From NCBI RefSeq assembly GCF_002775205.1, contig NC_036454.1, positions 10,374,882 to 10,438,881 on the forward strand: 64,000 nt of DNA, in the 5' to 3' direction. This document shows, piece after piece, positions 35,941-49,858 of the stretch (the first letter of the stretch is position 1; every line of letters begins with the position of its first letter). The notes beneath the pieces are model-generated. The model saw only the letters and a list, made by a program, of their open reading frames with translations. It was not told the DNA's origin and searched no databases. Made by a program: the position numbers and the translations under genes. Source of the stretch: Xiphophorus maculatus. Its lineage: Eukaryota; Chordata; Actinopteri; Cyprinodontiformes; Poeciliidae.

Positions 35941-38900
35941 AGATGTTTTCTCCAAGGGTCTTTTTCCTCTCTCAGGTTAATGGTCTAAAACACTCTGAGA
36001 ATTTTTCTGAATGAAAATGTGATCAATGAAATTACTTGTTTTGGTCGATTCCAGTCATTTAAAAGCCCACAGGACCATTTCCCAAATGGAATTTAAAAGT
36101 CCCTCCCTTTGAATTTTACGCACTGCTTTTGGCACAATCACGGACTAATCATATATGTTGGTGTAAACTGCATTGTTTATATGTAGGTTAAGCCCCCTTC
36201 ATCTTAGGTAGGGCCAATTAAAATGATTTAACAGGATTTTGACGTGCGTATACGATCAACACAATATATAATCTGTAGCACGTGAAATTATATTTTCAGT
36301 AGCCTTCTCGTTAGACCGATGTGATTTCTAGATTGCATTGTATAGCTTGGTTTTTTTTCACGGGGCATGCTGTGGGTGTAGCGTTACACTGACCCACAAA
36401 CTGCAGTGTTTTATGGAAACAGTGGCGCATGACTTGGGTTTCCGCGTGTAAACAAATTTATTTGGCCCAAATCTGATCATTATGTGGTACATTGGATGCG
36501 CTCTTATTTTTAACTTGCAGACTGGGCCATGCGCATTCCAACAATGCATGTGCTCAGGTGTGAAGTGAAGGCAGCTTTGCTCCCAAGGTGATCAGTGTTG
36601 TTTAAGTACCAAGGGGCATGGCGATAATAAGGCACAGGAATGTCAGTAATGCGTGTTTGCCTCGAGTGGCTGCTGTTTTTCTGTCTTGGTGTTTTAAAAT
36701 TTTCCATCTTGCTTCACTTTCTGCTGTTGAGTGGCATGCTTGCATATGATTTAATGTGGTAAGCTGTAGTGTAAATATAAGGTAGAGTGTAGAAGTTTTC
36801 ACATGTCTGAAGACAGGTTTGTCTGTAAAATAACAGTTGAAATAATATTACATAGTCTTGTTTGCATTTCTGTTACTCATTGTTATCTGTTTAGCCCTCT
36901 TGCGTGTGTAAAGTTTTAGTTTTTTGAGTAACGTAAAGATAAGAGTCAGGTAATAGTTTTGAGCATTGCAGTTCTAATATCATTACCATGTATTTAATTA
37001 GATTTTTTTCACATAGACTTAAACCAAATTATGGAATAAACACAGTCAATGTTTTTTAGTAGATTTTACGTGATGTTTTTTTGTTGTTTTGTTTACAGTG
37101 AAGCACTGGGAGTGTAACTATTTGATTTTAGCCAGTTAATTATTCATATGTCTGCTTCAGTTGAATCTCTTAAGAGACATGATACTCAAGGCTTGCCAGA
37201 TGTTGTTTTGTTTCCTTTACTTCATTAAGAGAGATTGGTGGCTGTGCTTCGCTCGTTTCCCACCATATGATTGCTCATCGTTTTCTGCGACTGGTAATAT
37301 TCTTAGAAATGTGTTTTTATTGTTAATGCAGGAAATAATGCTGACCTTTTCGGTCAGCTGATGGGCATTGTGCAGCAACATGTGGGGGAGGGGCAGCTCC
37401 AAACATCTGGGGAAAAAAACTCAAATCACTCCAGCACTTTCTGTGGCCTATCAATAAAAAGATGGTATTAATGTTTTAATGAAAATTTGGACCAGCTTTG
37501 GAACCGTTCTAGTCATTCCGACTGTCTTTTATACAGTTCATTAAAAGAATGTCAAACCTTTAAGACTGGTGTGTTTAAAAATGTATCAGTTTTGAAACCA
37601 TAACCTTTGGTAATCTTTGTATTCCTTGACACCAGAAACCAGCCCAGGCCTATTTTCAACAACCTTTTATCCCTCTTGTTTTCCCCTGGTGCTTGAACCT
37701 ATAATATGAAGATCCCTAGATGTTATTTTGGCCGGTCACACCCAGCCAGAGCTGAAGTTCAAATGTTCAGTTGTTTTTCCTGTCAGTCTTGTTTATGTTT
37801 TTAAACATCAAAGGTTATTAACACATTTTGACATCGGTGAAAGATGCCTCCAGAAGACTCTTTGGGGCATACATGGATAAAATGATGCACATATTGTAAA
37901 GGCAATAAGCACAGAGCAGTTATCTTCACTGTAATTTCATTGCCCAGCTGTTTTACCACCCTTTGCAGTTGCAGTCAGATAATTGTGAGCCCTTACAGTG
38001 AGGGTCAAATCAATTAATTCAGACCATTAAAATGACCAAGTCAACTGATCAGTATAACAAGTTTCATTGATTACTGTATGGGCAACAAATTCTGGCCTGC
38101 AGGGTAATGTGAGGCCTGTGTTTGTGTGCCTCATGATTCTCATGATCAGAAGGGTTGCCTCACCCTTCTTGTCCCTTCCCCTCCTCAACATGCACTCAGC
38201 ATCCTGTGTGCAATGCAATCATGGCTTACTGTGGCATGTGTGGGCAGTAAGAAGGCTACTTAGGCTATATGTTCTGCTGACATGTTGGACGAGGACTTAT
38301 AGATTGTAGCTGCTCTGCGCAGCCTGTTCATAGACAGTTTGGTTTGTTCAGTGGATAAAACACCTTGGGGCAGGGTTGTTGTTCTTCTTGAAGAAGAATG
38401 TGGAATGTATTGCTGATAGCCAGAAGGTTATGTGCAGTTTAAAAGTTGGTGGGAGAAGGGGGAGGGCGGTATTTTGTGAAACGTTCTCTCCACCCGCCTG
38501 CTGCTTCTTAGTCCAACCAGAAGGCATCGGGTCGTGTGGGGTTGTTGCTTCTTTTTACAAGCCAGGGTGAAGTGGGGAGGTCTTATCTCATCAAGTTTAT
38601 TGTGTCAAGACAGAGAGCCCTTCATCACATTAATCATATCTTCAGTACTCAGTGAGGTAGTTGATCACCTCACTTCTGTGTGAGAGCACACAGTTATGTA
38701 TTATGTGTGTTACAGCAGGCGGCCACACAGTTCAATGAAGGTGTAAGTAGTATCGTTTCAGTCTTTATTTAATTTCTCCAGGGTCACTTTGGGTGAGCCA
38801 TGAAATACAAAAGCACCACTGATGACGCAGAACAGAGAGTCGTGCATAAACCAAATCACAAACTGGAGGTTGTTTTTCTCAAAGGGATTGTTGGAAAAAA

Positions 38901-41294
38901 AAAAATTAATTCAGTGTTTGTTTTAAATCAAGCTAGCGCCTTGGAGATCTAAGCACTCTCTCAGACCAACTTTTAACTTCTCTCACTGTTTTCCAAGAAT
39001 AAAATCATGTATGGATTTCTTTATAACATAGGAGGAGATGGGAACATCATTCAAAATGCATTTCGAATAATCATCCATTATTTATAATGGGAGCAGAGGC
39101 AACGTCACACCACTGTGTGAGAGCAGTCACCATAAAACAAGGTTTTACTGTTATTCTAAAAACAAAACAAAATTATAGCTGAAATATATTATTGTCTTTA
39201 TCACCTTCTAGTAGCAGTTAGCAGAGCTAACATGACTAAACCTCTGCTTGTATTCCTTAGAGAAGTTAGATCGTTACTTTATCGCCGAGATTTCTAAAAA
39301 AGACTCCTTTTCAATATTTTCAAAATCCAGGATGTTCTTTTAGTGGGAGGAAGCTCAGATGAAAAACAGAATAATTTTCTATACTCATCCTGCTTATCTG
39401 CTGAAGGTCTTGCTTTCTAACTCTCTCTATCGCTCCTATGGTATGAATAAAATGCAGACGTTTAAAAAAAAAAAAAGTTTGTCTTTTGAATAGCTTCTGA
39501 TATGCTGCTGACTCCATTTTCAACCACCTCAGTGATGGTGCTCTTTACTCAGTCACTGCATCTATGCCAAAGAGTAGGGTTGTCTTTAGATGCGCTGCTA
39601 TCACTGATTTTAAAATGATTGGATTTTCAAGTTCTGTCAACAGACCATTTATGTGCTTATCTCTACTTCATATAGGAAAGCATATGAAAAATCATTTACT
39701 TGATATCTATTTTTATGTCTTTCTCAGACTTGAAATGCCTCCTTCAACACTGTAGGAAGTGAGGAGCCATGATCTGTTTTATCTTTCTTGTTTTATCTTC
39801 TTTTCATCATACCTTGTTTTTGAACATAATTTCTGCATTAACTTGTTGAGGCTTGGATTCCATACATTAATAACTCTGAAATATGTTGGTTCTCTTTCCA
39901 TTTATTTTCGGTTGCACGTCTTTTGCTTGAATAACTGCAGGATTTGTTGCCATAAATTAATATTGGTACAGCATCAAATTCTAATGAACATTAAAACTAA
40001 TTAGGATTCTTTTTTTAATGTTCCCTAGTGCAATGCTTAAATTAATAGATCTGTCAATTATGTATTATTTGGAAACTGTGTTGCTTTAAGAAATTACAAA
40101 CTTGCTAAATGTGCTAGTTTTATAGCTGAGAAATTAGTTCTTCATGTTTTACTACATGGTGGCACGAGTGAAATGGTTCATAATAACTCTTGTGCATCCG
40201 TTACACTCTGTAAATTTAATTTAGCATGTTTGTTTTGTTTTAGTCTAGCTTTAGAAGCTGGTGTTATACAGGTTGGTATCGTACACAGAGCAGCACTTGT
40301 GCAGTGCTCTGAGACCTTGATCTCCTGCTGCAAGGTAATTCCTGAAAGAAAAATTTGTTTTGTTCGACTTCTATATTAGAAACCTCACAGCACTGGTACA
40401 TTTGGGGTTCACAGAAACCTCTGCCCCTCCTTCTCCACTGCACTGCACCCTGAGCAGGACCTGTTTGTCTGCAGTGAAGCCGATCTGCCTGACTGCAAGA
40501 GTTCTGACGTTGTTTTTACAAACTGAGCAATAGCAAATTTAGTTTATGTACTTCCCCCCTCTCTAGCCTTGCAGCAGTGTTGTCATGTAAATGTTTGGCT
40601 CTATTGGTGATCTTGCAACTCTGCAATGTTTTGCTGTTGTAGGATGTTTAACAGCTGCATCCTGTTCATGGAATTGGATTGATGTGAGGAGTTCCAGTAA
40701 ACAAGCAGTATCAAAGGCATTGCATAATTTGGCATGAGGGCAAAGTTTTAATTTACAGTGATCTAAAACACCAGGAGTTAAAACGTATGACAGTATTTTT
40801 TTAAATTGGCTTTGGATCATTTCTTCTAATATGACAGGATTTTAAAAATTAGATAAACTGGCATCAGAGTTGAGTTTGTCGCTGGTTTCTGATCTGTGGT
40901 TTTCTACAACTTTGACCTGTCGATACAAATTTTAGATGGTATACGGCTGGATGACATGGCTGAAAAACTTACCATGGTATAAATGTTTCATCAGTTGATA
41001 TCAATAATTCTCTAATTGATTTGTTTTTAAATATTTGAAATAGTCCCAGACTGGTGGCAAACTGGTTTCCTGTTTTCACCCCAAGCCGTTATGAGGCTTA
41101 GTGGCAAAACTTGAGACTGCTGCTGCACAAGTTACTCAACAGGTTGTTGCTCGGTAACCAGAGAGTCAATGAGTTGATGCCACCGACCTTACTTAGCTGG
41201 CCATGAGAGGTTGAGCAGCTAAAGCTTTTCCTCTGCCTACATCCCCCAGAATGCTGTGTGGTTCTGGATCAGAGTTCAGTGAATATTCTTTATT

Positions 41295-41335
41295 TTGAAA
41301 ATATTATTGGCCAAAAGGTCCAATAATATTTTCAA
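41295..41335. repeat. Perfect 16-bp hairpin in hic2 intron
   Basis: TTGAAAATATTATTGG at 41295-41310 is the exact reverse complement of 41320-41335, with a 9-base loop (CCAAAAGGT). Confidence 0.85.
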
Positions 41336-43810
41336 GAATTATTCTATCAGATGTATTTTCTATTGATGTTGATCAATATATGATATATATTGTTAGTGAT
41401 TTATTGTCTTGTCCTATTTCATACATGATTTGGTTCTAATACAGATCTTGACATATTTCCTGGAGAATGTAGACGTTTACTTTATATTTGAAATTTCCAA
41501 AACACTGCCGACATTTTCACATCCAGAATCTTCTCCAGATGGAGGTCCAATGCTCAAAAGAATCCAAGAAAACTATTTTACTGTATTCTGCTTAGACTTC
41601 CTGTTATTTGTTAAAAGTTTTGCTCTCTCTGTTCTACAGTCTGAATAAAATGGGGATGCTGACATGCTGTTGTCTTTGAAATGGCTTCTTATGTCTCTGA
41701 GCTTCATCTAACGGCTGACTGATTCTTTAGTTGGTAGCCAGGTCCAACTTGAACAGTCTTGTTGATGGACTGATCTGGTGGCATTTGGTGGTTCACTGAC
41801 CGATTGGAGTTTTGAAACGGGGCTGCTTAAAATCACCCAATAATTTCTCAGAAGTTTAAGTTGCTTTTTATTACTATGTGTTTTGTCATCTTCCATAACA
41901 ACAACTTTTACAATACAGTAACTTGAATCCCTAAATGGTATACAAAGAAGTTTTTTTAATTTTTATTTTTATTTTATTGCTTTTTATTTGCATCACAGAA
42001 ATTCTGAATGATGCCATACATGTGACGCAGCTCAGACAGGTGAACTATTGTGTGTGTGAAAGCAGCATAAAGGAAAAAAAACAAAAAACTACAGTATTCC
42101 TTTACATCTTTGTAACAACAGTAACCAATTTGTAAAACATGCATTCAGAACCTGTTGGCTCTCTCTCTGCTCGGCTTGTCCGATACGTTCACATCTACTG
42201 CTTTTCATTTATCCCAGAGTTTAATAATTCAAGGAGCAGAAACAGGCTTTTTCCCTGTGTAACCGCAGGTTTTTACCATGCATGTATTTCCCTTCCTGAT
42301 GCCACCTTATTTACTTATTTATTAGTGTAAGCTACGATGTAAAGGTCCAAAGATGGACCTCTACGGCTGCTCCTGCCTTTAGCCATTTGCAGCACATACT
42401 GCATACGTGCAAATGGTTCACATTTACACTAAAAAGCCCATCTGTTGCATTTAATCTCCCCATTGTTTCACCTGTGAAAGAAGTGAAAGTCTGGCTTTTG
42501 CAGCTTCCATGAGTCCTCAACGGTTTGGCCTGTGCCCATGCAGCAAGGTTAGCCATGTTGAAATGGCTCTGAGGTGGTTGCCTGGTGTTTGTATTTCAAA
42601 CTGGCTTTGCACCATCCCCCCTACCCCCTCCCCCACTCTCTCTGCCCACCAGCATACTCCTCTTTCTGTGCGTTGTCAGCGTGCGTGTGTTTAAGTGCTC
42701 CGTGTTTCAGGGCACACACACATAGACCGACATCTTTTTGCTTCTGTACATGATTGGCTCACCAGTCTACATGTCTCTGCCACTAATCCTTTTTTGTGTA
42801 GATTCTGAGCGTCAATGGCAGCTCGTTATTGGGCTGCTGTTTCATGTAATCAGAGTGAACGATCGTCATCCAGGTTGAGTGTTTTTAAAATCCTCAATCT
42901 TGCTCTCTGTCTGTTGCGAGTTGATGACCTTTCACAATACTAGGGTGTGTTTTGTTATTGCGCCAGAGGACTTTGCCTCACCTCTGCCTTAACTCTTTGC
43001 TCTCTACCCCCCCTGTTCAGGAGATTACTGCTGCAGCCCACTGCTCCCTCATTCACCTTTGTTGCATGAACACTCACTCTGTTAGGTTTGCTTACTTGAT
43101 TTTTAATCCAGAAAGTCCTTGTAGGAGAAAAGGGAGCATAAAGACAAGCTGTAAATGAGGTCAAACCTGATCATCCACATCTCTGGAGTAACCAGTTTAA
43201 TTCAGAGGTGGCTGATATTTATACACTGCTTGGGGCACTTTAAGGCTCTCTGGTTAAGTCATGAATCAACACATGGGTATGCTAACCAGATCACCTCTGT
43301 CTATTTTGTGGTAAACATCCGTGTCAGCTCATCTCCTCGTCAGCAGACTTCTGATAGAGGTCAAGGTTGAATCTTTCAACATGACGTCGCCTCCTCTATC
43401 ATTAGGCCTTAGTGTTTTAAAAGGTTAACTCTGCAGGGAAGGTAAGCTGATCATGTGCCTCTACAAGAGCAAAATGCCCCCTGGCAAGTTGCAGTCCAAG
43501 TCCAAGGCTTACTTTGGATCTTATGTGGTGCCAGAGCAGGTCTTATTTCTTCTCCTGATCAGTGATCATGCCATCTGTCAGCTTACATGCCAGCCATTGC
43601 AGAAGGATTAAAAACACAGGAAGTGCTTTTGCAGGCTACGTCTTGCAGGATTATCTTTCTAATAATTCATCTATATTAGCGTTTTTTCATTGACATTAGA
43701 GCACAATCAGCTGTCGTTTCATCCCAGGTGATTGTGCTTTAATTTCAAGTCATTAAACTAGTGGCATTTGTTCATTGTTGCATTTCGGGTAAACACTTAA
43801 GGTGACAACG

Positions 43811-43868
43811 ATTTTTCTTTCTATTGCAAGAAAGAAAGATATCTCTGGTGATTTTGGTCACCAGAGAT
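43811..43868. repeat. Two adjacent hairpins in hic2 intron
   Basis: 43811-43822 pairs with 43829-43840 (12 bp including one G-T, loop ATTGCA). Directly next, 43841-43851 pairs perfectly with 43858-43868 (11 bp, loop TTTTGG). Confidence 0.8.
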
Positions 43869-46800
43869 TGGCTGGTAACTGAAATCAAATGATTTTCACC
43901 TTGATCCAGCCCGGCTGATTACCAGCCAGATGAGTCTTTCTGATTATAGAATGCATCATCCTGCTATTAAATCTCACTGACCGTGCTCTTTGGTGGAAGA
44001 CTCAAACTTAAACGTGTTCAGTGTCACTAAGAAAGAAGCCAGGTGAAGCGGAGAGATGTAAGAATCAATTAAAAGAGCAAGCTAACTTCTATGACATGTA
44101 AAAGATTCAGTCAGGTTGTTGGAGAGTGAGAGGAAGCAAAACTTTAAACCGATAACAGAAAGGCTGAAGGGAATACATCAATGTTGCCCTGTGTTTCCTT
44201 TGAGAGCTCAGCCTCTGCTTGTCATGGATTACACTGGATCTGAAAAATGGCAGCCATTTTAGAAATCTACGGGTTACGTGAAGGATAAAGATTTTCTACG
44301 CAGTACACTCAAAGTTTTAGCCATTTTACCTGGAATAATAATGCTAACAGCCGGAATAAGGTGCTAAAGCCAGTTTAAAATGGTTTTATATGACACAGTT
44401 TGTTAGAAGTGGAAAGAAAACTGTGTTGTAACTTTCAGTATGTGTTGTATGTGCAGCAGATATACGGAATAACATTTCAGTTCTGTCTTTGGACTGACAA
44501 CTTATCAAATCTGAATTTTGATATAAGCGGCTGTTGTATTTATATTCTCCCAAATGAAACTCACTTATTTCCACTTTTGAATGCAAGAATAATCCACCAT
44601 TATTTGGTGGGACTAGAAAGCTGAAGAGTCATTCCAGCTGGTTAGATTGTGGCTCTTGCAAGAAAATTCAATCTTCCACAGATGGAGGTGGTATGATGGT
44701 GCAGGTCTGCTGTAATATGTCTGTTTTCCTGGCCAGCATCATTAGAACATGGAGATGAAACTACATGTATCCCACCCTAACTGCATATAGATCAGCAGTA
44801 ATCCATTAGCAGCCCCCTGGAATCCAGCCGGCATGGCACAGCACTGAAGGGGCCAGGGGGAGAGTGTAGCTGAGTGGGAGATGGGGGAAGGAGGGAGAGC
44901 AAGGGATGAGAAGAAGATGGAGGTGGGGGAGGGCTTCTTTTTTTCTGCTCCTGTGCTGGTTTCTCTGCTCTGGTCCCAGCCCCCTTTTAATGTCGGCCTG
45001 CAGGAAAAGCCTCTCGGATCCCCCCGTAAAGCATGCAGAGGTGTGTGTTTGTTAAAAGAGACTTGAATGATATATGGCTTCCTGGCTGGTATCGTAGCAG
45101 AGGCCTTCTTTTCTCCTGCAGCACTTTCCTCCATTGCTGCCTGCAGGGTTGAGAGCCATAGACCCCCTGAAGCAGGTTCTGTGATTAACAGATTTGGATT
45201 GTGTATTCCAACATGTCTGACATTAGGGACAGCAAACTGTTCCTGAGATGTGGTTTCATTCCCAGAGACATGGTGGTGAGGGTGGGAAGATAAAAGAGGA
45301 AAAGATGTGTTGCTGAGAGCAGACGGGGGAAGGGAGGAAGACCATGAGGAGCAGTGTCACTGCAGATGAGGCAAGCCCAGGCGTGGACCTGAGAGTAATG
45401 ATTACTTCAGCTGATTGTATCAGCCAGTCAGACTGTGACGGACCACAGTTTACAATTCTAACCTTGTTGCACTTAAACCTTGTTCAATACTGCCTGAAAG
45501 GGTTGCATTCTTCCTACGTTGTCAACAATTGTTTTGGGGGTTTTTTCTGTTTTTTTGCCATCTGGTATATTTTACTTTTGCGTCATGGTCAGAATGTTAT
45601 ATTTGAGTCTGAAATTTTTTTATTTCTGATTGAAAATATGTCTGAATTGAAGTGGTGTTTTTTGTGGGGGGATGATATATGTGCTTCCTGAAGGTAATAC
45701 TGCACAAGGAATTCCCCTGGGAACTGCAGAAATCAATGTTTTTCTCCTCTTGCCAATTTAATGACAAAAGACATGATATGCACAGTTTAGCCATACTATT
45801 ATGACCACTGACAGACTGAGGAATATTGTCTTTGTTAAAACAAAACAAAAAAAAAACATTGTTCTGCTGGTTAAATCTACATCATGAGTTCAAATTGGCA
45901 TTGCTTTGACAAGTGCACCAACCTAAATCCCAATCACACCTTTTTCCTACCAAAACCAGTAGTTCCCGTCAGTAACTCTTAAATCTGCTTAAGGTTGATT
46001 CACAGAGATCATAAACAATTTTAAAGCCATTTTACAGAACATTTCAAGCGAGACTAATTGCATCTTTGCAGACTTCCTTCTGAATGAAAAATAATGAAAG
46101 CAAAAAAAAACTCTTTAGTGTAGCAGCAGGAGGTCACTAATCAGAGTCACATAACGACATTTATTTAATGTAAGCTAGTAGTAAGCTATAAACTGTTAAC
46201 TTAAAATCATCTGCTTTTAATGAGGTGGCTTCCTGCAGCGTTCAAATTAATGCATGTTGGGTGTGAAAGGTTCTACGGGAAATGAAGAAATCAGATATAA
46301 AATGACATGAACTACAAAGGCACAAAATGATTGAAAATAAGCCCGATAAGTCTTAGCATCACTGTAATTAATTTGATCTGTTAAGCTTTTTCCAGAATTT
46401 GTAAGAAAAAAATTTATGCCAGTGCTGCAGAGCTGTATTTGTCCAGGTAGTTTATACTTTGCCTAATGAGCAACAAGTCGTACAGATTATTCAGATTCTG
46501 TAGTGTTCCTTAAAAAAATACTCTATCATTTGTTTTCATGCTAATAACAGAAAAGCTGGTATGTGTTCCAGAAGTTATGCAACTTAAAGCTCCTGTTGCC
46601 TAGAAGTGCCAAAGATGAGCTTTAGAACCATCTTAATGGTTCTAACTAGTTTAACAATCAAATATTCTTAAAGCTACATTCTAAAACCAATTGTGTAAGC
46701 CTGAGATTTAAGCCAACCTTTAGCCCTTATCCCTGCTGATAATAGTTCAAAAACGTTTCTTGTTTATGCATTTTAGAAATGGCCTTTCGCTCTGCATCAC

Positions 46801-49800
46801 TGTAACTGATATTCCGATGTCACGGGACTAATGGTGAACCATGTTTACCTTTAACTAAATAAATTTTAAAAAGATTTGAGACAAAACTGCTGTCTATAGG
46901 CTGTTTGTTTTTTCTACCGTTTACTTTTTGATGTGTCCTGGTAATATAAATGTATGCTTTTTACTTTTAGGCTTGCCTATTTTAAGAAGAATCCTCTCCT
47001 TCCCTGTTGTGCATTATGAGAGAAAATTTCTTGGTTGGCACAAGGTTAAAATGGTTCATTTTCACACGCATTTATGGCTTGAGTACAGCATTTATCTGCA
47101 TTTTTGTTTAATCTCTTTTAATTCTCCATGTTCTGAATAGTGGGAGCTCATTTTACCAGAATGCCCAAATCCTACAGAACCTGTTAATCGTGTGCCGACT
47201 TGCTACCAGGGGCTAGATCCACTGCCACTAATATAGAAATTGTTTTGCATCTACTTCATAAAATTGGTGAAAATCATGGTTTTGTCAGAAAAAGTTCACT
47301 GTTATACATTGTAGGTAATCGGTGAATGAGATTCACTTGTCCTAATTCCATAAATGAGGGCCTCTTTGGAGGATCAAGTAGTGGTGTCCTTGTCTTTGAG
47401 CCACACCCTCCCCCTCCCCTTTTGCCCATGCTCCTGTGTAGTTTTACCTGCTCAGGTGTCACCTAATCCTTCCCCCTGGCCCTGCTGTGCTACCGACCCC
47501 CACCCTCAGACAATGGGGCAGGGCTGACATTACCATGACCTAATGGAGACTAGAGTGATGCATGTTTCCATGGAGGACACCCCACAGAAACTAGAGTTTC
47601 TCTGGTAAAATTGGGAAAACAAGGTGAGAGGAGGAACCTTTGGGAAACGGTTACCTTACCCTTTTCTTCTCCCCCCACCCCTTTTGGCCTTTGTGCGAAA
47701 ACAGCAGCAGTGTGCACAATCAGAACTTGATCCTTGTAGGGTAGCAATTTGTTTAAAATAGAAGAGGAGGTGGACTACTTGTTTCCAATTTCTCTACTGC
47801 CATGTTTTCTGGCATCTGGTGTTACTGCAAATGTGCCGATCAGAAGGCCGTAGTCGATTTCCGATCTGCAGCTTTTGTAAAGCTTTGATCTGCTGCTTCC
47901 TATTTCTGGAAGATAATATACATAAGACGGCTTGGAAAACTTTTTATTTTCTACGTTTCCTATAGTATGGTCATTATTTATTTACAACAGAAGCTGTAAC
48001 TGTAAAACTTGTTACTATTGTTTTTTTGTTTTTTTTTAAACATACCAATTACAGAATTCACACTTTTGTATTGCTTCAGCAACTTTACTTTAGCAAAACT
48101 TGAATTATTAAAAGCCTGTCTGCCTGACTGTTTCAGAAAATGTAGCTACTTCACTCTGAAATTTCTTAAAGCCTACCAATATTTCCCAGTGTAGCATGTT
48201 GTATGAGAGAAGTTGAAATCTAAAGGTAAAACAGGAGCTTTGTTTCACTATGTTTAACCTTCTTGTTATCTGTTGAGTGATTGTCTCTCACTTTCCTTGG
48301 CCTTAATAAAACAGACATGTCAATAAAGAAATCAGCTTCCTTTTTAACTGGCTTCCTATTATTTAGTTTTAAATAAATTAAGTGAGAAATGAACAACTTG
48401 GAGTACACAGAGTAACTGCATCTCCACCAAATGTCGTCAGTGCATCCTCGCTGTGTTTTAGCCTGGTGCATTCAGTCATCTGATTTTTTTCAATTTATTT
48501 TATTAAATTATTTTTTTAAGATTTCCACATGCCAGTAACCAAGCAGTGTCCATCAAGCTAAAAATTGATTTCGCAGTGCATCACTTCTGTTAGCAATTAC
48601 TTGTATTGAGAATTTAGCTAGAATTGCTAGCTAAAATTATTGTTTTACAGATGCAAGGTCATGAAGAAATGTACCTTGATTAGAATGCAAGTCATATAGA
48701 TAATAGCGCTCGCCTTTAAAATGCAAACTTGAGTGTAGAATGCTTTCTAGGCAGCAGTTTTATTATTTAGCTGTGGTGCAGCGGTTGGCACAATTGCTTT
48801 ACAGTATGAATCCCAGATGGGTTTCTGTCTATTTTACAACAACTGCCAACTATGAATTGCTCTTGGGTATGAGTTGTTCTTTGTCTTGGCCTTGTGACTG
48901 CTGACCACTCCAGGTTGTACCCATCTTTCTGAGCTCTGCTACAAGTCAGTGTTGTTGTTCATGATCTGTTCAAATTAATGAATCATTTGAGGGAACAAAC
49001 TGAAGCTTTAACTGATTCATTCATTTCTCAGTTCAGGTGAGCTCGATGCCTGCGTGCCGGTTGGGTGGAACTTCTGTTTTCTGTGGCTCATAAAATATGT
49101 AATGAAGATTTACCAAGTGACGGATGCACCACTGCAGCACAATTACTGTGCTGGTAATTGTTCACATTGTGGCACTATCCAGTACATGAGTGAGTCGTGC
49201 ACTGTACGAACTTTAACACGTTATGTAAACCTGATGTAGAACAATAACATGATTTTCTCTATGCAATGTGCTTATTTTGGGTTAAGACTTTACCCACATG
49301 CATTTCCAGCTTGTGAAATAAACAAGTAAAGTGCATCTGACTTAATGTCTGGTTGTTAAATATTTTTGCACTGAAATGAAAACATGAAATAAAAAAACTT
49401 GGAAAGTACTTAATACATGGGAAACAAAAAATTAGAAATACTGTAAATTTTATAATTTTTATGTCCATTAAGATCATGAGGACAGGGCCATGTTTTATTT
49501 TCATGTGGATTGATGCAACATTAGCCATTAGCTTGGAGAAGCAGCAAGTGACGCACCGTGCAGTTTTGGTGCAGCATGAACAGATCACGTTCCAACTCAA
49601 AGGAGGCGCTGTTTAGCACAAATGAACTGTTTGATCCAGTGAATGGATCATTTTAATGTACTGATCCCAGAGATTGCGTTCACTCAAATGAACTGTTGTT
49701 CCTGTTACTGCAATACCGAAGTGGGAATAGAAGACGGATGACTTAACTGTCATTTACTGCTGCATGTCTTTAAATGTGCGAGAGCTAACCATCTTTTCTC

Positions 49801-49858
49801 TCTGTTTCAGCTTTAGGTGGTGCACGTGTAGGAAGACAGAGAGAGAAGGAAGGAGGAA

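Larger units (their letters stand above)
35941..49810 (+). other. hic2: Presumed large intron of hic2
   Basis: Nearly 14 kb with no coding exon that I recognise. The short open frames are unrelated to known proteins. It holds long hairpins at 41295-41335 and 43811-43868, GC-rich patches (42590-42700, 44810-45060, 47390-47520) that could be regulatory elements, and a possible inverted-repeat-bounded element at 48983-49691. It ends with TCTCTCTGTTTCAG. Confidence 0.5.
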
